From positions 1 through 64,000 of the forward strand of contig NZ_JAFIQW010000006.1 of NCBI RefSeq assembly GCF_017355965.1: 64,000 nucleotides of DNA, read 5' to 3'. The position numbers and the translations under genes are program-made. This stretch comes from Desertivibrio insolitus (GTDB taxonomy: Bacteria; Actinomycetota; Actinomycetes; Actinomycetales; Microbacteriaceae). Positions 41,273 through 48,762 of the stretch are shown here, piece after piece; position 1 is the first letter of the stretch; each line of letters opens with the position of its first letter. The notes beneath the pieces were generated by a model, which did no database searches, had not been told where the DNA came from, and worked only from the letters and a program-made list of their open reading frames with translations.

Positions 41273-42247
41273 ATGTGCGAAGGTGGGTTCGTGCAGCATC
41301 TCGGTGACCCCGACGGACGCGAAGAACTCCTGGTACTGCGGGCTTTGAAGCTCGGCGACCTGCTGGTCTCGGTGCCGGGGATCAAGGCCTTGCGCCGGGC
41401 ATTCCCTGAGCATCGCCTGATACTCGCGATGCCGGGCTGGCTCGAGCCGATCATCGATCTGGTGCCGGGCGTCGACGCGCTGCTGCCGACCCCGGGGCTG
41501 GATCACCCGCTCCCGCTCCCGGCTGGACGGATCGACACGGCCGTCAACTTCCACGGCAACGGCCCGGAGAGCCGTGGGGCGCTCGAGCTCCTCCAGGCGC
41601 GCCGCCGCATCGGGCACGCCTCCCCGGGCTGGGACGGCCCCGAGTGGCGCGACGACATCAACGAGCGGGAGCGCTGGGCGCGGCTCGTGCGCGAGCACGG
41701 GTACGAGGCGGATGCCGCCGACGTCGCGATCGACGTGCCCGAGACGCCCTCCGTGCGACCCGGTGCCGCCGTGCTGCACGTCGGTGCGTTCTACGGCTCG
41801 CGCGAGTGGCCGGTCGAGCGGTTCGGCGCTGTCGCCCGGGCGATGATCGAGGAGGGCCGCGAGGTCGTGTTCTCGGGCAGCGCGAAGGAGCGGCCGCGCG
41901 CCCTCGCCGCAGCCGAGGCGGCGGGCGCATCCGAGTCGGCGGTGCTCGCCGGCGAGCTGGATCTCAGCGGGTTCGCCGCGCTCATCGCGGACGCGTCGGT
42001 CGTCGTCTCCGCCGACACCGGGGCCGCGCACCTCGCCACGGCGTACCGCCGGCCGAGCGTCGTCATCTTCGGCCCGGCCGAGCCGCGGCACTGGGGGCCG
42101 CCCGCCGACGGACCGCACGTCGTGCTGACGGACGAGTCCCTGCGCGTCGGCGACACGTTCGGCAGCGAGCCCGACCCCGCGCTGCTCGCCGTGACCGTCG
42201 ACGACGTGCTCGAGGCGGTCGACGGGCTCACTGCGCGGCGGGACTAG
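41273..42247 (+). CDS. family 9 glycosyltransferase (heptosyltransferase-like)
   Basis: A 324-residue GT9 protein divergent from the GmhB operon. The first domain has LLVLRALKLGDLLVSVPGIKAL and INFHGNG-like TAVNFHGNGPESRGAL; the donor domain has VLHVGAFYGSREWP, VVFSGSAKERP and VVVSADTGAAHLATAYRRP. Two starts are possible: ATG 41273, used here, and GTG 41291, which has the better ribosome site (GAAGGTGG). It is shorter than the two other GT9 proteins in the window. The donor is probably ADP-heptose from the neighbouring genes (inference). Confidence 0.87.
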   Translation: MCEGGFVQHLGDPDGREELLVLRALKLGDLLVSVPGIKALRRAFPEHRLILAMPGWLEPIIDLVPGVDALLPTPGLDHPLPLPAGRIDTAVNFHGNGPESRGALELLQARRRIGHASPGWDGPEWRDDINERERWARLVREHGYEADAADVAIDVPETPSVRPGAAVLHVGAFYGSREWPVERFGAVARAMIEEGREVVFSGSAKERPRALAAAEAAGASESAVLAGELDLSGFAALIADASVVVSADTGAAHLATAYRRPSVVIFGPAEPRHWGPPADGPHVVLTDESLRVGDTFGSEPDPALLAVTVDDVLEAVDGLTARRD

Positions 42248-42269
42248 CCGGGCGCGCGAAGGCCCGGGC

Positions 42270-43214
42270 TCAGACCGCCGGAGCGAGCCCCGCGCGCCAC
42301 TCCAGCGCGTCGAGGGTGAGTGCGAGGCCCTCGTCCAGCCCGACCCGCGGCCGCCAGCCGAGCACCTTCTCGGCGAGCGTCGTGTCGGCCACCCGCGGTG
42401 GCACCGCCGACCCCGGCGCCTCGAGGAAGCCGAGCGTCGACCGCGATCCCGTGAGCGCGAGCACCCGCTGCGCCACGACGGCGAGGGGGAGCGGGGCCGG
42501 GTCGCCGATCTCGACGGGCCCGGGCAGGGGGCTGTCCGCCGCCGCCAGGATGCCCCGCACGACGTCGGAGACGAAGCACAGCGGGAACGGCGCGGCGCCC
42601 GTGCCGGTGAGCATGAGCGGGCTGCCGCGCCTCGCCTGCTCGATCATCGAGCCGAGCGCGCCGCCCGGGCGCATCCGCGGCCCGTACGTCGGGAAGATCC
42701 GCACGATCGTCGTGTCCAGCCCGTAGCGGGCCCGCGCGGTCGCGACGAGCGACTCCGAGAGCCGCCGGGCGAGCAGATAGGGCTCCCGCGGGTCGCCGGT
42801 GTCGGATGCCGCGTCGCCGGCGATCTCCGACGTGGAGCCGAGCACGAAGCGGGCGCCCGCCGCGCGGGCGAGGTCGAGCGCGCGGAGCGTGCCCGCCGAG
42901 ATGGAACCGAGCGCGGGCAGCGGCGCGTCGACCCAGTCGCCGACGCGGGGGAAGGCGAGGTGCACGACGAGGTCGAGCGGCTCGTCGAGGTCGGCGGCGG
43001 CGCTGACATCCGCCTCGATCAGCCGGAAGCGCGGTGAGCCGAGCGCGCCGGCGACGTTCGACCGGGTGCCGGAGGAGAGGTCGTCGAGGCAGATCACCTC
43101 GAAGCCGCGGTCGAGCAGCGCGTCGCAGAGGTGCGAGCCGACGAAGCCGGCGCCACCGGTGACGAGCGCGCGCGGCGCGCCGCCGATGGCGGCGTGGTCG
43201 TTCGTGCCGGTCAT
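42270..43214 (-). CDS. NAD-dependent epimerase/dehydratase-like protein lacking the YxxxK Lys
   Basis: A 314-residue extended SDR. The cofactor motif is TGGAGFVGSHL (residues 19-29) and the sugar-nucleotide epimerase landmarks LDDLSSGTRSNV, LVVHLAFP, GSTSEIAGD, VRIFPTYGPRMRPGGA and PLCFVSDVVRGI are present, close to UDP-glucuronate decarboxylase and UDP-glucose epimerase groups. The catalytic pair reads EPYLLARRLSES, so YxxxK is YxxxR. Either Arg works here or activity is altered. It is a candidate for the last sugar-tailoring step of the locus, perhaps the HldD role, but that is not supported by motif detail. It converges with the GT9 gene. Confidence 0.82.
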   Translation of the reverse strand: MTGTNDHAAIGGAPRALVTGGAGFVGSHLCDALLDRGFEVICLDDLSSGTRSNVAGALGSPRFRLIEADVSAAADLDEPLDLVVHLAFPRVGDWVDAPLPALGSISAGTLRALDLARAAGARFVLGSTSEIAGDAASDTGDPREPYLLARRLSESLVATARARYGLDTTIVRIFPTYGPRMRPGGALGSMIEQARRGSPLMLTGTGAAPFPLCFVSDVVRGILAAADSPLPGPVEIGDPAPLPLAVVAQRVLALTGSRSTLGFLEAPGSAVPPRVADTTLAEKVLGWRPRVGLDEGLALTLDALEWRAGLAPAV

Positions 43215-43324
43215 GCTCGCTCCGCGTGGTGAGGGTCTTAGTCCAGTCGCGTACCCGGGAGTGAGAAGCAGTACACACGGCTCGCGGAATCGGATCGAAA
43301 CCGGTGGGTGCCATAGTGAGAGGG

Positions 43325-43951
43325 ATGGACACGATCGACACCACGGGCGACCCGCTCGCCGAGCTCGCACTCGAGCTGGCCGCACAGCAGGCCAGCGAGG
43401 GCGCCTTCGCCGTCGTGGTGCGTGCCGCGATGCGGCTGCTCGCCGCGGATGCCGCGGCGCTCGTGCTGCTCGGGGCGAAGGACCGCCCGCGCGTCGCCCA
43501 CGCCTCCGGCGAGGGTGCGGCGGGCGCGACGGAGGCGGAGCTCTCGGGTCTCGTGACCGACGCCCTGCAGGGCCCCGTGGCCCGCGCGCCGCTCGGTGCG
43601 TTCCCGGCGGCGCTCGCTGTGCCGCTCGTCGCCCGCGGCGCGGTGCTCGGCGCCCTCGTCGCCTATTCGCGCCGCGACGGCTTCGCCGACGGCGCGCTCG
43701 ACGCATTCCGCGTGTTTGGCGCGCACGCCGCGGCCGGCCTCGATCAGGTGCGGGAGCGCGAGGGTCTGGCCCAGGCGCTCGCGTCCCGTCTCGTGATCGG
43801 GCAGGCGGAGGGCATCCTCATGGAGCGTTACGGGCTCGACGAGGACCGCGCCTTCGCCGTGCTCAAGCGCTACTCGCAGGACGCGAACGTCAGGCTGCGT
43901 GAGATCGCGGAGCGGGTCGTCGCGTCGCGGCGGCTGCCGGACGAGCCGTAG
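43325..43951 (+). CDS. GAF-ANTAR RNA-binding regulator
   Basis: A 208-residue protein with a GAF-like sensor (about 25-140: EGAFAVVVRAAMRLLAAD, AVPLVARGAVLGALVAY) and a C-terminal ANTAR domain (about 148-200: LASRLVIGQAEGILMERYG, AFAVLKRYSQ, LREIAERVV). ANTAR domains bind paired RNA hairpins and prevent termination. No phosphoreceiver is present, so a ligand or redox signal is likely. ATG 43325 has GAGAGGG immediately before it. Its last 62 bases overlap the 3' end of the sigma-factor gene on the other strand, so the two transcripts are partly antisense. Confidence 0.88.
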   Translation: MDTIDTTGDPLAELALELAAQQASEGAFAVVVRAAMRLLAADAAALVLLGAKDRPRVAHASGEGAAGATEAELSGLVTDALQGPVARAPLGAFPAALAVPLVARGAVLGALVAYSRRDGFADGALDAFRVFGAHAAAGLDQVREREGLAQALASRLVIGQAEGILMERYGLDEDRAFAVLKRYSQDANVRLREIAERVVASRRLPDEP

Positions 43952-44654
43952 CGGCCTCGGCGACCTCGTCGGTCGTCACGCCGATCGACTCGCGCAGCGT
44001 CGCGAGGATGCGCTGGATGAGGCGCGACACCTGCATCTGGGTGACCCCGAGCTCCTCGCCGATCTTCTGCTGGCTCCACTCCTCGTAGAAGCGCAGGTAG
44101 AGGATGCGGCGGTCGCGGGCCGACAGGGCCCGGGTGGCCGGGCTGATCTGCGCCAGCAGTTCGGCGCGCTCGAAGTCGTCGTCGGGGGCGCTCAGCGTGT
44201 CGGCGAGCGAGAGGGAGTCGTCGCCGCCGACCGACGCGTCGATCGAAGACGGGCGGAGGCTCTCGTGGCAGCTCAGCGCCTCGTCGACGAGCTCGAGCGG
44301 CACGCCGAGCTCGAGGGAGAGCTCCTCGCGGCCGGGCGCGCGGCCGAGGCGCTGCGTCAGCTGGCTCGTCACGCGCATGATCGCGGTGCGGGTGTCCTGG
44401 ACGGCGCGCGGCGGGCGGATGAACCAGCCGTTGTCGCGCAGGTGGCGCTTGATCTCGCCCGAGATCGTCGGCACGGCGTAGGAGACGAAGTCGTCACCGC
44501 GCTCCGGGTCGAACCGCTGCGCGGCCTTCACCAGGCCGAGGTAGCCGACCTGGCGCAGGTCGCTCCAGTCGCCGGAGCGGCCGGAGTACTTGCGCGCGAT
44601 CGAGTCGGCGATGTCGAGGTGGGCGAGCACGAGGGCGTCGACGGTGCGGTCCAT
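43890..44654 (-). CDS. SigB/SigF-type alternative sigma factor
   Basis: A 254-residue sigma-70 family protein of the SigB/SigF/FliA-like size, without region 1.1. Region 2 reads YSGRSGDWSDLRQVGYLGL, VKAAQRFDPERG, FVSYAVPTISGEIKRHLRD; region 3 has RPPRAVQDTRTAI and LGRAPGREELSLELGV; region 4 has LSARDRRILYLRFYEEWSQQ, KIGEELGVTQMQVSRLIQRI. The C-terminal 25 residues are Ala/Arg-rich. No anti-sigma gene is adjacent, so control may be elsewhere. A motif shared with the next upstream gene occurs about 45 bases before ATG 44654. General stress control is inferred from family. Confidence 0.92.
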   Translation of the reverse strand: MDRTVDALVLAHLDIADSIARKYSGRSGDWSDLRQVGYLGLVKAAQRFDPERGDDFVSYAVPTISGEIKRHLRDNGWFIRPPRAVQDTRTAIMRVTSQLTQRLGRAPGREELSLELGVPLELVDEALSCHESLRPSSIDASVGGDDSLSLADTLSAPDDDFERAELLAQISPATRALSARDRRILYLRFYEEWSQQKIGEELGVTQMQVSRLIQRILATLRESIGVTTDEVAEAATARPAAAATRRPAPRSHAA

Positions 44655-44792
44655 GGCGACCTTCCTGTCCAGGGGAAGAAGGAAGTGGCGCTGGCTTGAC
44701 CACCTGTTCAGAGCAGCAGCGGAAGTTGAGAGGACGCCCCCTTGCGGTCTCTGCAGATTTGAGTAACCTTCCGCTTCCCTCCAAGGAGGCGT

Positions 44793-44957
44793 TCAGACAT
44801 CGCGCTCCTCGTCGAGCCCAATGGGCTCCGGATCCGCCTCGGTCTCCTCGATCTCCTCGTTCCAGTCCACTGTCGGGCGGGGGAGATCGTCGGCGTCGTC
44901 CTCGATAAGGGGCACCTCGCGCTCGTCGTCGGCGACGGGTTCGTACTCGCGGTCCAT
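44793..44957 (-). CDS. small acidic protein of unknown function
   Basis: A 54-residue, strongly acidic and probably unstructured protein (about 24 Asp/Glu), with EVPLIEDDADDLPRPTVDWN in the middle and no Cys. ATG 44957 has a clear GGAAGGAG site, which is the main support. Short acidic proteins of this kind are frequent in the family but I know no function. It lies upstream of the sigma gene on the same strand with 138 bases between, and shares an upstream motif with it, so it may belong to the same regulon. Confidence 0.7.
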   Translation of the reverse strand: MDREYEPVADDEREVPLIEDDADDLPRPTVDWNEEIEETEADPEPIGLDEERDV

Positions 44958-45011
44958 GACTGCTCCTTCCCGAAGGCGTGTGTCTTCGACGCTACGCACG
45001 ACGGGCCCGCC

Positions 45012-45029
45012 TGGCCACCCGTTCAGCGG
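45012..45029 (-). promoter_or_regulatory. motif shared by the small acidic protein and sigma-factor genes
   Basis: On the minus strand the sequence CGCTGAACGGGTGGCCAG lies about 55-70 bases before the start of the small acidic protein; CTCTGAACAGGTGGTCAAG lies at about 44695-44713, some 41-59 bases before the sigma start. They agree at CTGAACxGGTGGxCA. This may be a shared promoter or operator, perhaps sigma autoregulation. Only two copies were seen. Confidence 0.4.
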
Positions 45030-45070
45030 GCTCACGGCAACGGCGCCGCACTCGTTCATAGAGTGGACGG

Positions 45071-45808
45071 ATGCCGCGCACGCACGACACCACCTCGGGG
45101 AGGGCCCTCGTCGCGCGCCGGTTCGGCGTCGGCGCCCCCACGCTCGTGCTCGTGCACGGCATCGGCGTCTCGACGCGCTACTTCGGACCGACGATCGACG
45201 CCCTCGAGCCCCGGCGCGCCGGGCTCAGCGTCGACCTGCCCGGCTTCGGGCGGGCGCGCAATCCCGAGGAGCCGCAGTCGATCGACGACCACGCGGACGC
45301 CGTCGCCAAGACGCTCGACGAGGAGGGCCTCGACCGCGTCGTCGTGGTCGGTCACTCGATGGGCGCGCAGGTGGCCGCCGCCCTCGCCGAGGCTCGCCCC
45401 GATCTCGTCGCCGGCGTCGTGCTGGTCGGCCCGACCGTCGATCCCGTCGCGCGCTCCGTGGTGCGTCAGGCGCTGCGGCTCGGCCTCGACATGACGCGGG
45501 AGCCGGTCCGCTCGAATCTGACCGTGCTGAGCGACTACCTCTTCCGCTCCGGCATCCCCTACTACCTCCGCCAGCTCCCGACGATGCTCGGCGACCGCAT
45601 CGAGCGGCGCGTGCCGAACCTCACGCAGCCCGTGCTCGTCATCCGCGGCGACCGCGACCCGGTCTCGCCCGGCGAGTGGTCGCGCTCCCTCGCGGGACTG
45701 GCGCAGCGCGGCCGGCACGAGGAGGTCCCCGGCCCGCACGTCGTCATGTTCACCGCCCCCGAACGCCTCGCGTCGCTGGTCGACTCCTTCGCCGGGGAGT
45801 GCCTGTGA
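45071..45808 (+). CDS. alpha/beta hydrolase
   Basis: A 245-residue alpha/beta hydrolase with LVLVHGIGVSTRYFGP, FGRARNPEEP after beta-4, the nucleophile elbow VVGHSMGAQVAAAL with Ser near 95, the acid in VIRGDRDPVSPGEW and a late His in GPHVVMF. The substrate is unknown. ATG 45071 has only a weak upstream site. The stop TGA overlaps the GTG of a second hydrolase gene (GTGA at 45805-45808), so two hydrolases are co-translated, perhaps acting in series. Confidence 0.82.
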   Translation: MPRTHDTTSGRALVARRFGVGAPTLVLVHGIGVSTRYFGPTIDALEPRRAGLSVDLPGFGRARNPEEPQSIDDHADAVAKTLDEEGLDRVVVVGHSMGAQVAAALAEARPDLVAGVVLVGPTVDPVARSVVRQALRLGLDMTREPVRSNLTVLSDYLFRSGIPYYLRQLPTMLGDRIERRVPNLTQPVLVIRGDRDPVSPGEWSRSLAGLAQRGRHEEVPGPHVVMFTAPERLASLVDSFAGECL

Positions 45809-46536
45809 TCGGCAAGATCGCGGGCGTCCTCCTCGACTACGTCTGGGCCGGCGCCGTCGAGCTGCGGCACGTGCTCCGGCCGAACCCGCCGAAGCGCTGG
45901 CTCGAGGGCACGCGCGCCCCAGTCATCCTGCTGCCGGGGGTCTACGAGACCTGGCAGTTCCTCGCCCTCGTCGGCCACCGGCTGCACCGCCGCGGGCACC
46001 CCGTGCACGTGGTCGCCGGGCTGCGGCACAACAGCTCGCCCATCGCGCCGTCGGCGGACATCGTCTGGAACTACCTCGTCGAGCACGACCTCCGCCACGT
46101 CCTCGTCGTCGCCCACAGCAAGGGCGGCCTCATCGGTAAGCACCTCATGGTCGTGCAGGAGGCGACGGGCGGCCGCCGGATCGACCGGATGCTCGCGGTC
46201 GCGACCCCCTTCTCCGGCAGTCCCTGGGCGGACTTCGCTCCGATCTCGTCGCTCCGCGCCTTCCGCCGGCACGATCGCGTCGTCTCGATGCTCGCCGCCG
46301 ACGCCCGGTCGAACGCCCGGATCCTCAGCGTGTACCCGAAGCTCGACCAGTTCCTGCCGAAGGGCAGCGAGCTCGAGGGCGCCGAGAACGTGCGCCTCGA
46401 CGTCGTGGGGCACTTCCGCGTGCTCGTGGCCCCGACGCTCCTCGAGGCGGTCGACCGCTGGGCATCCGCCCCGACCGCGGAGGAGGCGGTCAGCCGAGGG
46501 GCCGACGCGGCCGCCGAGGGCGGGCAGGTCGCCTAG
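45805..46536 (+). CDS. lipase-like alpha/beta hydrolase
   Basis: A 243-residue alpha/beta hydrolase of the lipase/PGAP1-like style. An N-terminal hydrophobic/amphipathic stretch (IGKIAGVLLDYVWAGAVEL) is followed by VILLPGVYETWQFLA (oxyanion), the nucleophile region VVAHSKGGLIG (GxSxG variant with Ala for Gly), AVATPFSGSPWADF typical of lipases, and a C-terminal His in VVGHFRVLV. It may act on a membrane lipid or lipid-linked glycan. GTG 45805 overlaps the upstream stop. Its stop shares the bases CTAG (46533-46536) with the converging UbiA gene. Confidence 0.8.
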   Translation: MIGKIAGVLLDYVWAGAVELRHVLRPNPPKRWLEGTRAPVILLPGVYETWQFLALVGHRLHRRGHPVHVVAGLRHNSSPIAPSADIVWNYLVEHDLRHVLVVAHSKGGLIGKHLMVVQEATGGRRIDRMLAVATPFSGSPWADFAPISSLRAFRRHDRVVSMLAADARSNARILSVYPKLDQFLPKGSELEGAENVRLDVVGHFRVLVAPTLLEAVDRWASAPTAEEAVSRGADAAAEGGQVA

Positions 46537-47375
46537 GCGAGCAGTCTGTCGGTCGCGAACGCGATCAGCAGCACGTCGAGCAGCGCCGCGAACATCACGA
46601 GGCGCATCAGCAATCGCGTCGGCGGGCGGGTGAGCGCGATAGTCGCACCCGCGACGGCGATCCCGAGCGACAGCACGAACCCCGCGACGTACGGCCAGGA
46701 GGGCGCGCCGGCCGGGCCGAAGGTCAGCACCGCGGCCGACGCGGCGAGCAGGGCGAAGCCGACGAGCCCCGACACCCGCCGGCCGAGCGCGTGCGGCAGA
46801 CCGCGCACGCCTGTCGCGGCGTCGTCCTCGAGGTCGGGCAGCACGTTCGCGAAGTGCGCCGCGGCACCCAGCAGGGCGGTGGCCACGGGCAGCCACGCCG
46901 GCACCCAGACCGGCTGCTCCGCCGCGAAACCGATGCCGACGGGCAGCGCACCGAACCCGACGAGGTAGGGCACCACCGAGGCGAGCGTGCGCTTGAGACC
47001 GAGGTTGTACGCCCAGCCGCCGAGCGCGAGCAGCGAGATACCGATGCCGGCGCCGGCGCCGAGCACGCAGGCGAGCACGACGGATGCCACGAGCGTGCCG
47101 ATCGCCCAGACACGCACCGCTCCGACGGAGACGTCACCGCGCGCGACGGGCTTGTCGCGCCGGCCGACCGCCCTGTCGCGCTCGGCGTCGATCCAGTCGT
47201 TGGAGAGCCCGATCGAGAGCTGATTGGCCAGCACGGCCACGACGACGACGGCGAGGCGCCAGCCGGAGACCCCGAGCCCCAGCGCGAAGAGCGTCGACAC
47301 CGTCGTGACGAGCACCGCCGGTCCTGGGTGCGTCGACCCCGCGAGAGCGAGGGCCGAGCGGGGCATGTCCCTCAT
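46533..47375 (-). CDS. UbiA-family prenyltransferase
   Basis: A 280-residue membrane protein with about eight helices and both Asp-rich motifs of the UbiA superfamily: LSNDWIDAERD (NDxxD) near residue 54 and LPDLEDDAATG near 180. These enzymes move a prenyl chain onto an aromatic or other acceptor, for quinones, haem O, chlorophylls or arabinosyl-lipid precursors. The sequence is not clearly MenA or CtaB, so the acceptor is unknown. ATG 47375 is used; ATG 47366 is the alternative. It is divergent from the MFS gene with 25 bases between the starts, a very short shared promoter region. Confidence 0.85.
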   Translation of the reverse strand: MRDMPRSALALAGSTHPGPAVLVTTVSTLFALGLGVSGWRLAVVVVAVLANQLSIGLSNDWIDAERDRAVGRRDKPVARGDVSVGAVRVWAIGTLVASVVLACVLGAGAGIGISLLALGGWAYNLGLKRTLASVVPYLVGFGALPVGIGFAAEQPVWVPAWLPVATALLGAAAHFANVLPDLEDDAATGVRGLPHALGRRVSGLVGFALLAASAAVLTFGPAGAPSWPYVAGFVLSLGIAVAGATIALTRPPTRLLMRLVMFAALLDVLLIAFATDRLLA

Positions 47376-47400
47376 CGTAGGGCGGTGCTTGACTGTGCGG

Positions 47401-48762
47401 GTGCAGCGCACCGAACGCCTGACCCTGTGGGTCGCCGTCCTGGCGAGCTTCGTCTCGTTCCTCGACGGCACGATCGTCAACGTCGCCCTGCCCGCCATCG
47501 CCGAGGAACTCGACGCGGGGCTCAGCCTGCAGCAGTGGGTCGTCGACGCGTACCTCGTCACGCTCGGCGCGCTCATCCTGCTGGCCGGCTCGCTGAGCGA
47601 CCTCGTCGGCCGGGCGCGGGTGCTGCGGCTCGGGCTCCTCGGCTTCGGCGTCGCGTCGCTGGCCTGCGCCGTCGCCCCGACCCCCGAGATCCTCGTCGTC
47701 GCGCGGGCGGTGCAGGGGATCGGGGCGGCGCTGCTCGTGCCGAGCTCGCTCGCGATCATCGTCGCCGTCTTCCCGCCGGAGCGGCGGGCGCGCGCCATCG
47801 CCCTGTGGACGGCGTACACGAGCGCCGCGACGATCGCCGGGCCGGTGCTCGGCGGGCTGCTCGTCGATCTGGCGTCGTGGCGTCTCGTCTTCGCGATCAA
47901 CGTCGCGCCCATCGCGGTCGTGCTGGTCCTGCTCGCGCGGCTGTCGCTGCCGCAGGAGCGGCGTGCGGCCCGGCTGGACGTGCCGGGCGCGGTGCTCGGG
48001 GTGCTCGGAATCGGGCTGCCGGTCTTCGCGCTCATCGAGCAGCAGAACTTCGGCTGGGCCTCGCCGGTCATCCTCGTGCCGCTCGTCGCCGGCGTGCTCG
48101 CCTTCGCGGCGTTCCTCTGGCACGAGCGGCGGGCGGCTCAGCCGATGATGCCGCTCGGGCTGTTCCGCAACGGCAACTTCGGCTGGGGCAACCTTGCGAC
48201 GGCGTTCATCTACGCGGCGCTGTCGCTCTCCGGGTTCGTGCTCGTGCTGTTCCTGCAGGAGTCGGCGGGCTACTCGGCGACGCTCGCGGGGCTCGCCTCC
48301 CTGCCCGTGACGCTGCTGCTCATCGTGCTCTCACCCGTCGTCGGCCGCCTCGACGCCCGGTTCGGGCCGCGCGTGTTCATGACCGCCGGACCGCTCGTCG
48401 CGGCCCTCGGGTTCCTCCTGATGCTCTCCGTCGGCATGCCCGTGAACTACTGGACGGGGCTGCTGCCCGGCATCCTGCTTTTCGGCATCGGGCTCGGCCT
48501 CACGGTGTCACCGCTCACCAACGCGATCCTGGGCGCGATCGAGGAGGAGCGGGCGGGCATCGCCTCGGCGGTCAACAACGCCGTCGCCCGCGTCGCGGGA
48601 CTCGTGGCGATCGCCTTCGGCGGGCTCATCACGGGCGGCGGTGTGGGACTCGACGGCTTCCGCCGCGCTGTCCTCGCCACCGCCGTGCTGCTCGTCGCCG
48701 GAGGGCTCGTGAGCCTCGCCGGCATCCGCAACCCGGAGCGCGTTCAGGCGCGGTCGTCCTGA
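47401..48762 (+). CDS. MFS exporter, DHA2 (14-helix drug:H+ antiporter) type
   Basis: A 453-residue major facilitator. It has FVSFLDGTIVNVALPAI (motif D1 of DHA2), LLAGSLSDLVGRARVL (motif A), GIGAALLVPSSLAII, and WTAYTSAATIAGPVLGGLL (motif C, which marks drug exporters). Twelve to fourteen hydrophobic helices are present. It probably exports hydrophobic or cationic compounds by proton antiport; the substrate is unknown. The GTG at 47401 gives a normal DHA2 start. The gene ends 19 bases inside the converging gene of the membrane protein at 48744. Confidence 0.88.
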   Translation: MQRTERLTLWVAVLASFVSFLDGTIVNVALPAIAEELDAGLSLQQWVVDAYLVTLGALILLAGSLSDLVGRARVLRLGLLGFGVASLACAVAPTPEILVVARAVQGIGAALLVPSSLAIIVAVFPPERRARAIALWTAYTSAATIAGPVLGGLLVDLASWRLVFAINVAPIAVVLVLLARLSLPQERRAARLDVPGAVLGVLGIGLPVFALIEQQNFGWASPVILVPLVAGVLAFAAFLWHERRAAQPMMPLGLFRNGNFGWGNLATAFIYAALSLSGFVLVLFLQESAGYSATLAGLASLPVTLLLIVLSPVVGRLDARFGPRVFMTAGPLVAALGFLLMLSVGMPVNYWTGLLPGILLFGIGLGLTVSPLTNAILGAIEEERAGIASAVNNAVARVAGLVAIAFGGLITGGGVGLDGFRRAVLATAVLLVAGGLVSLAGIRNPERVQARSS

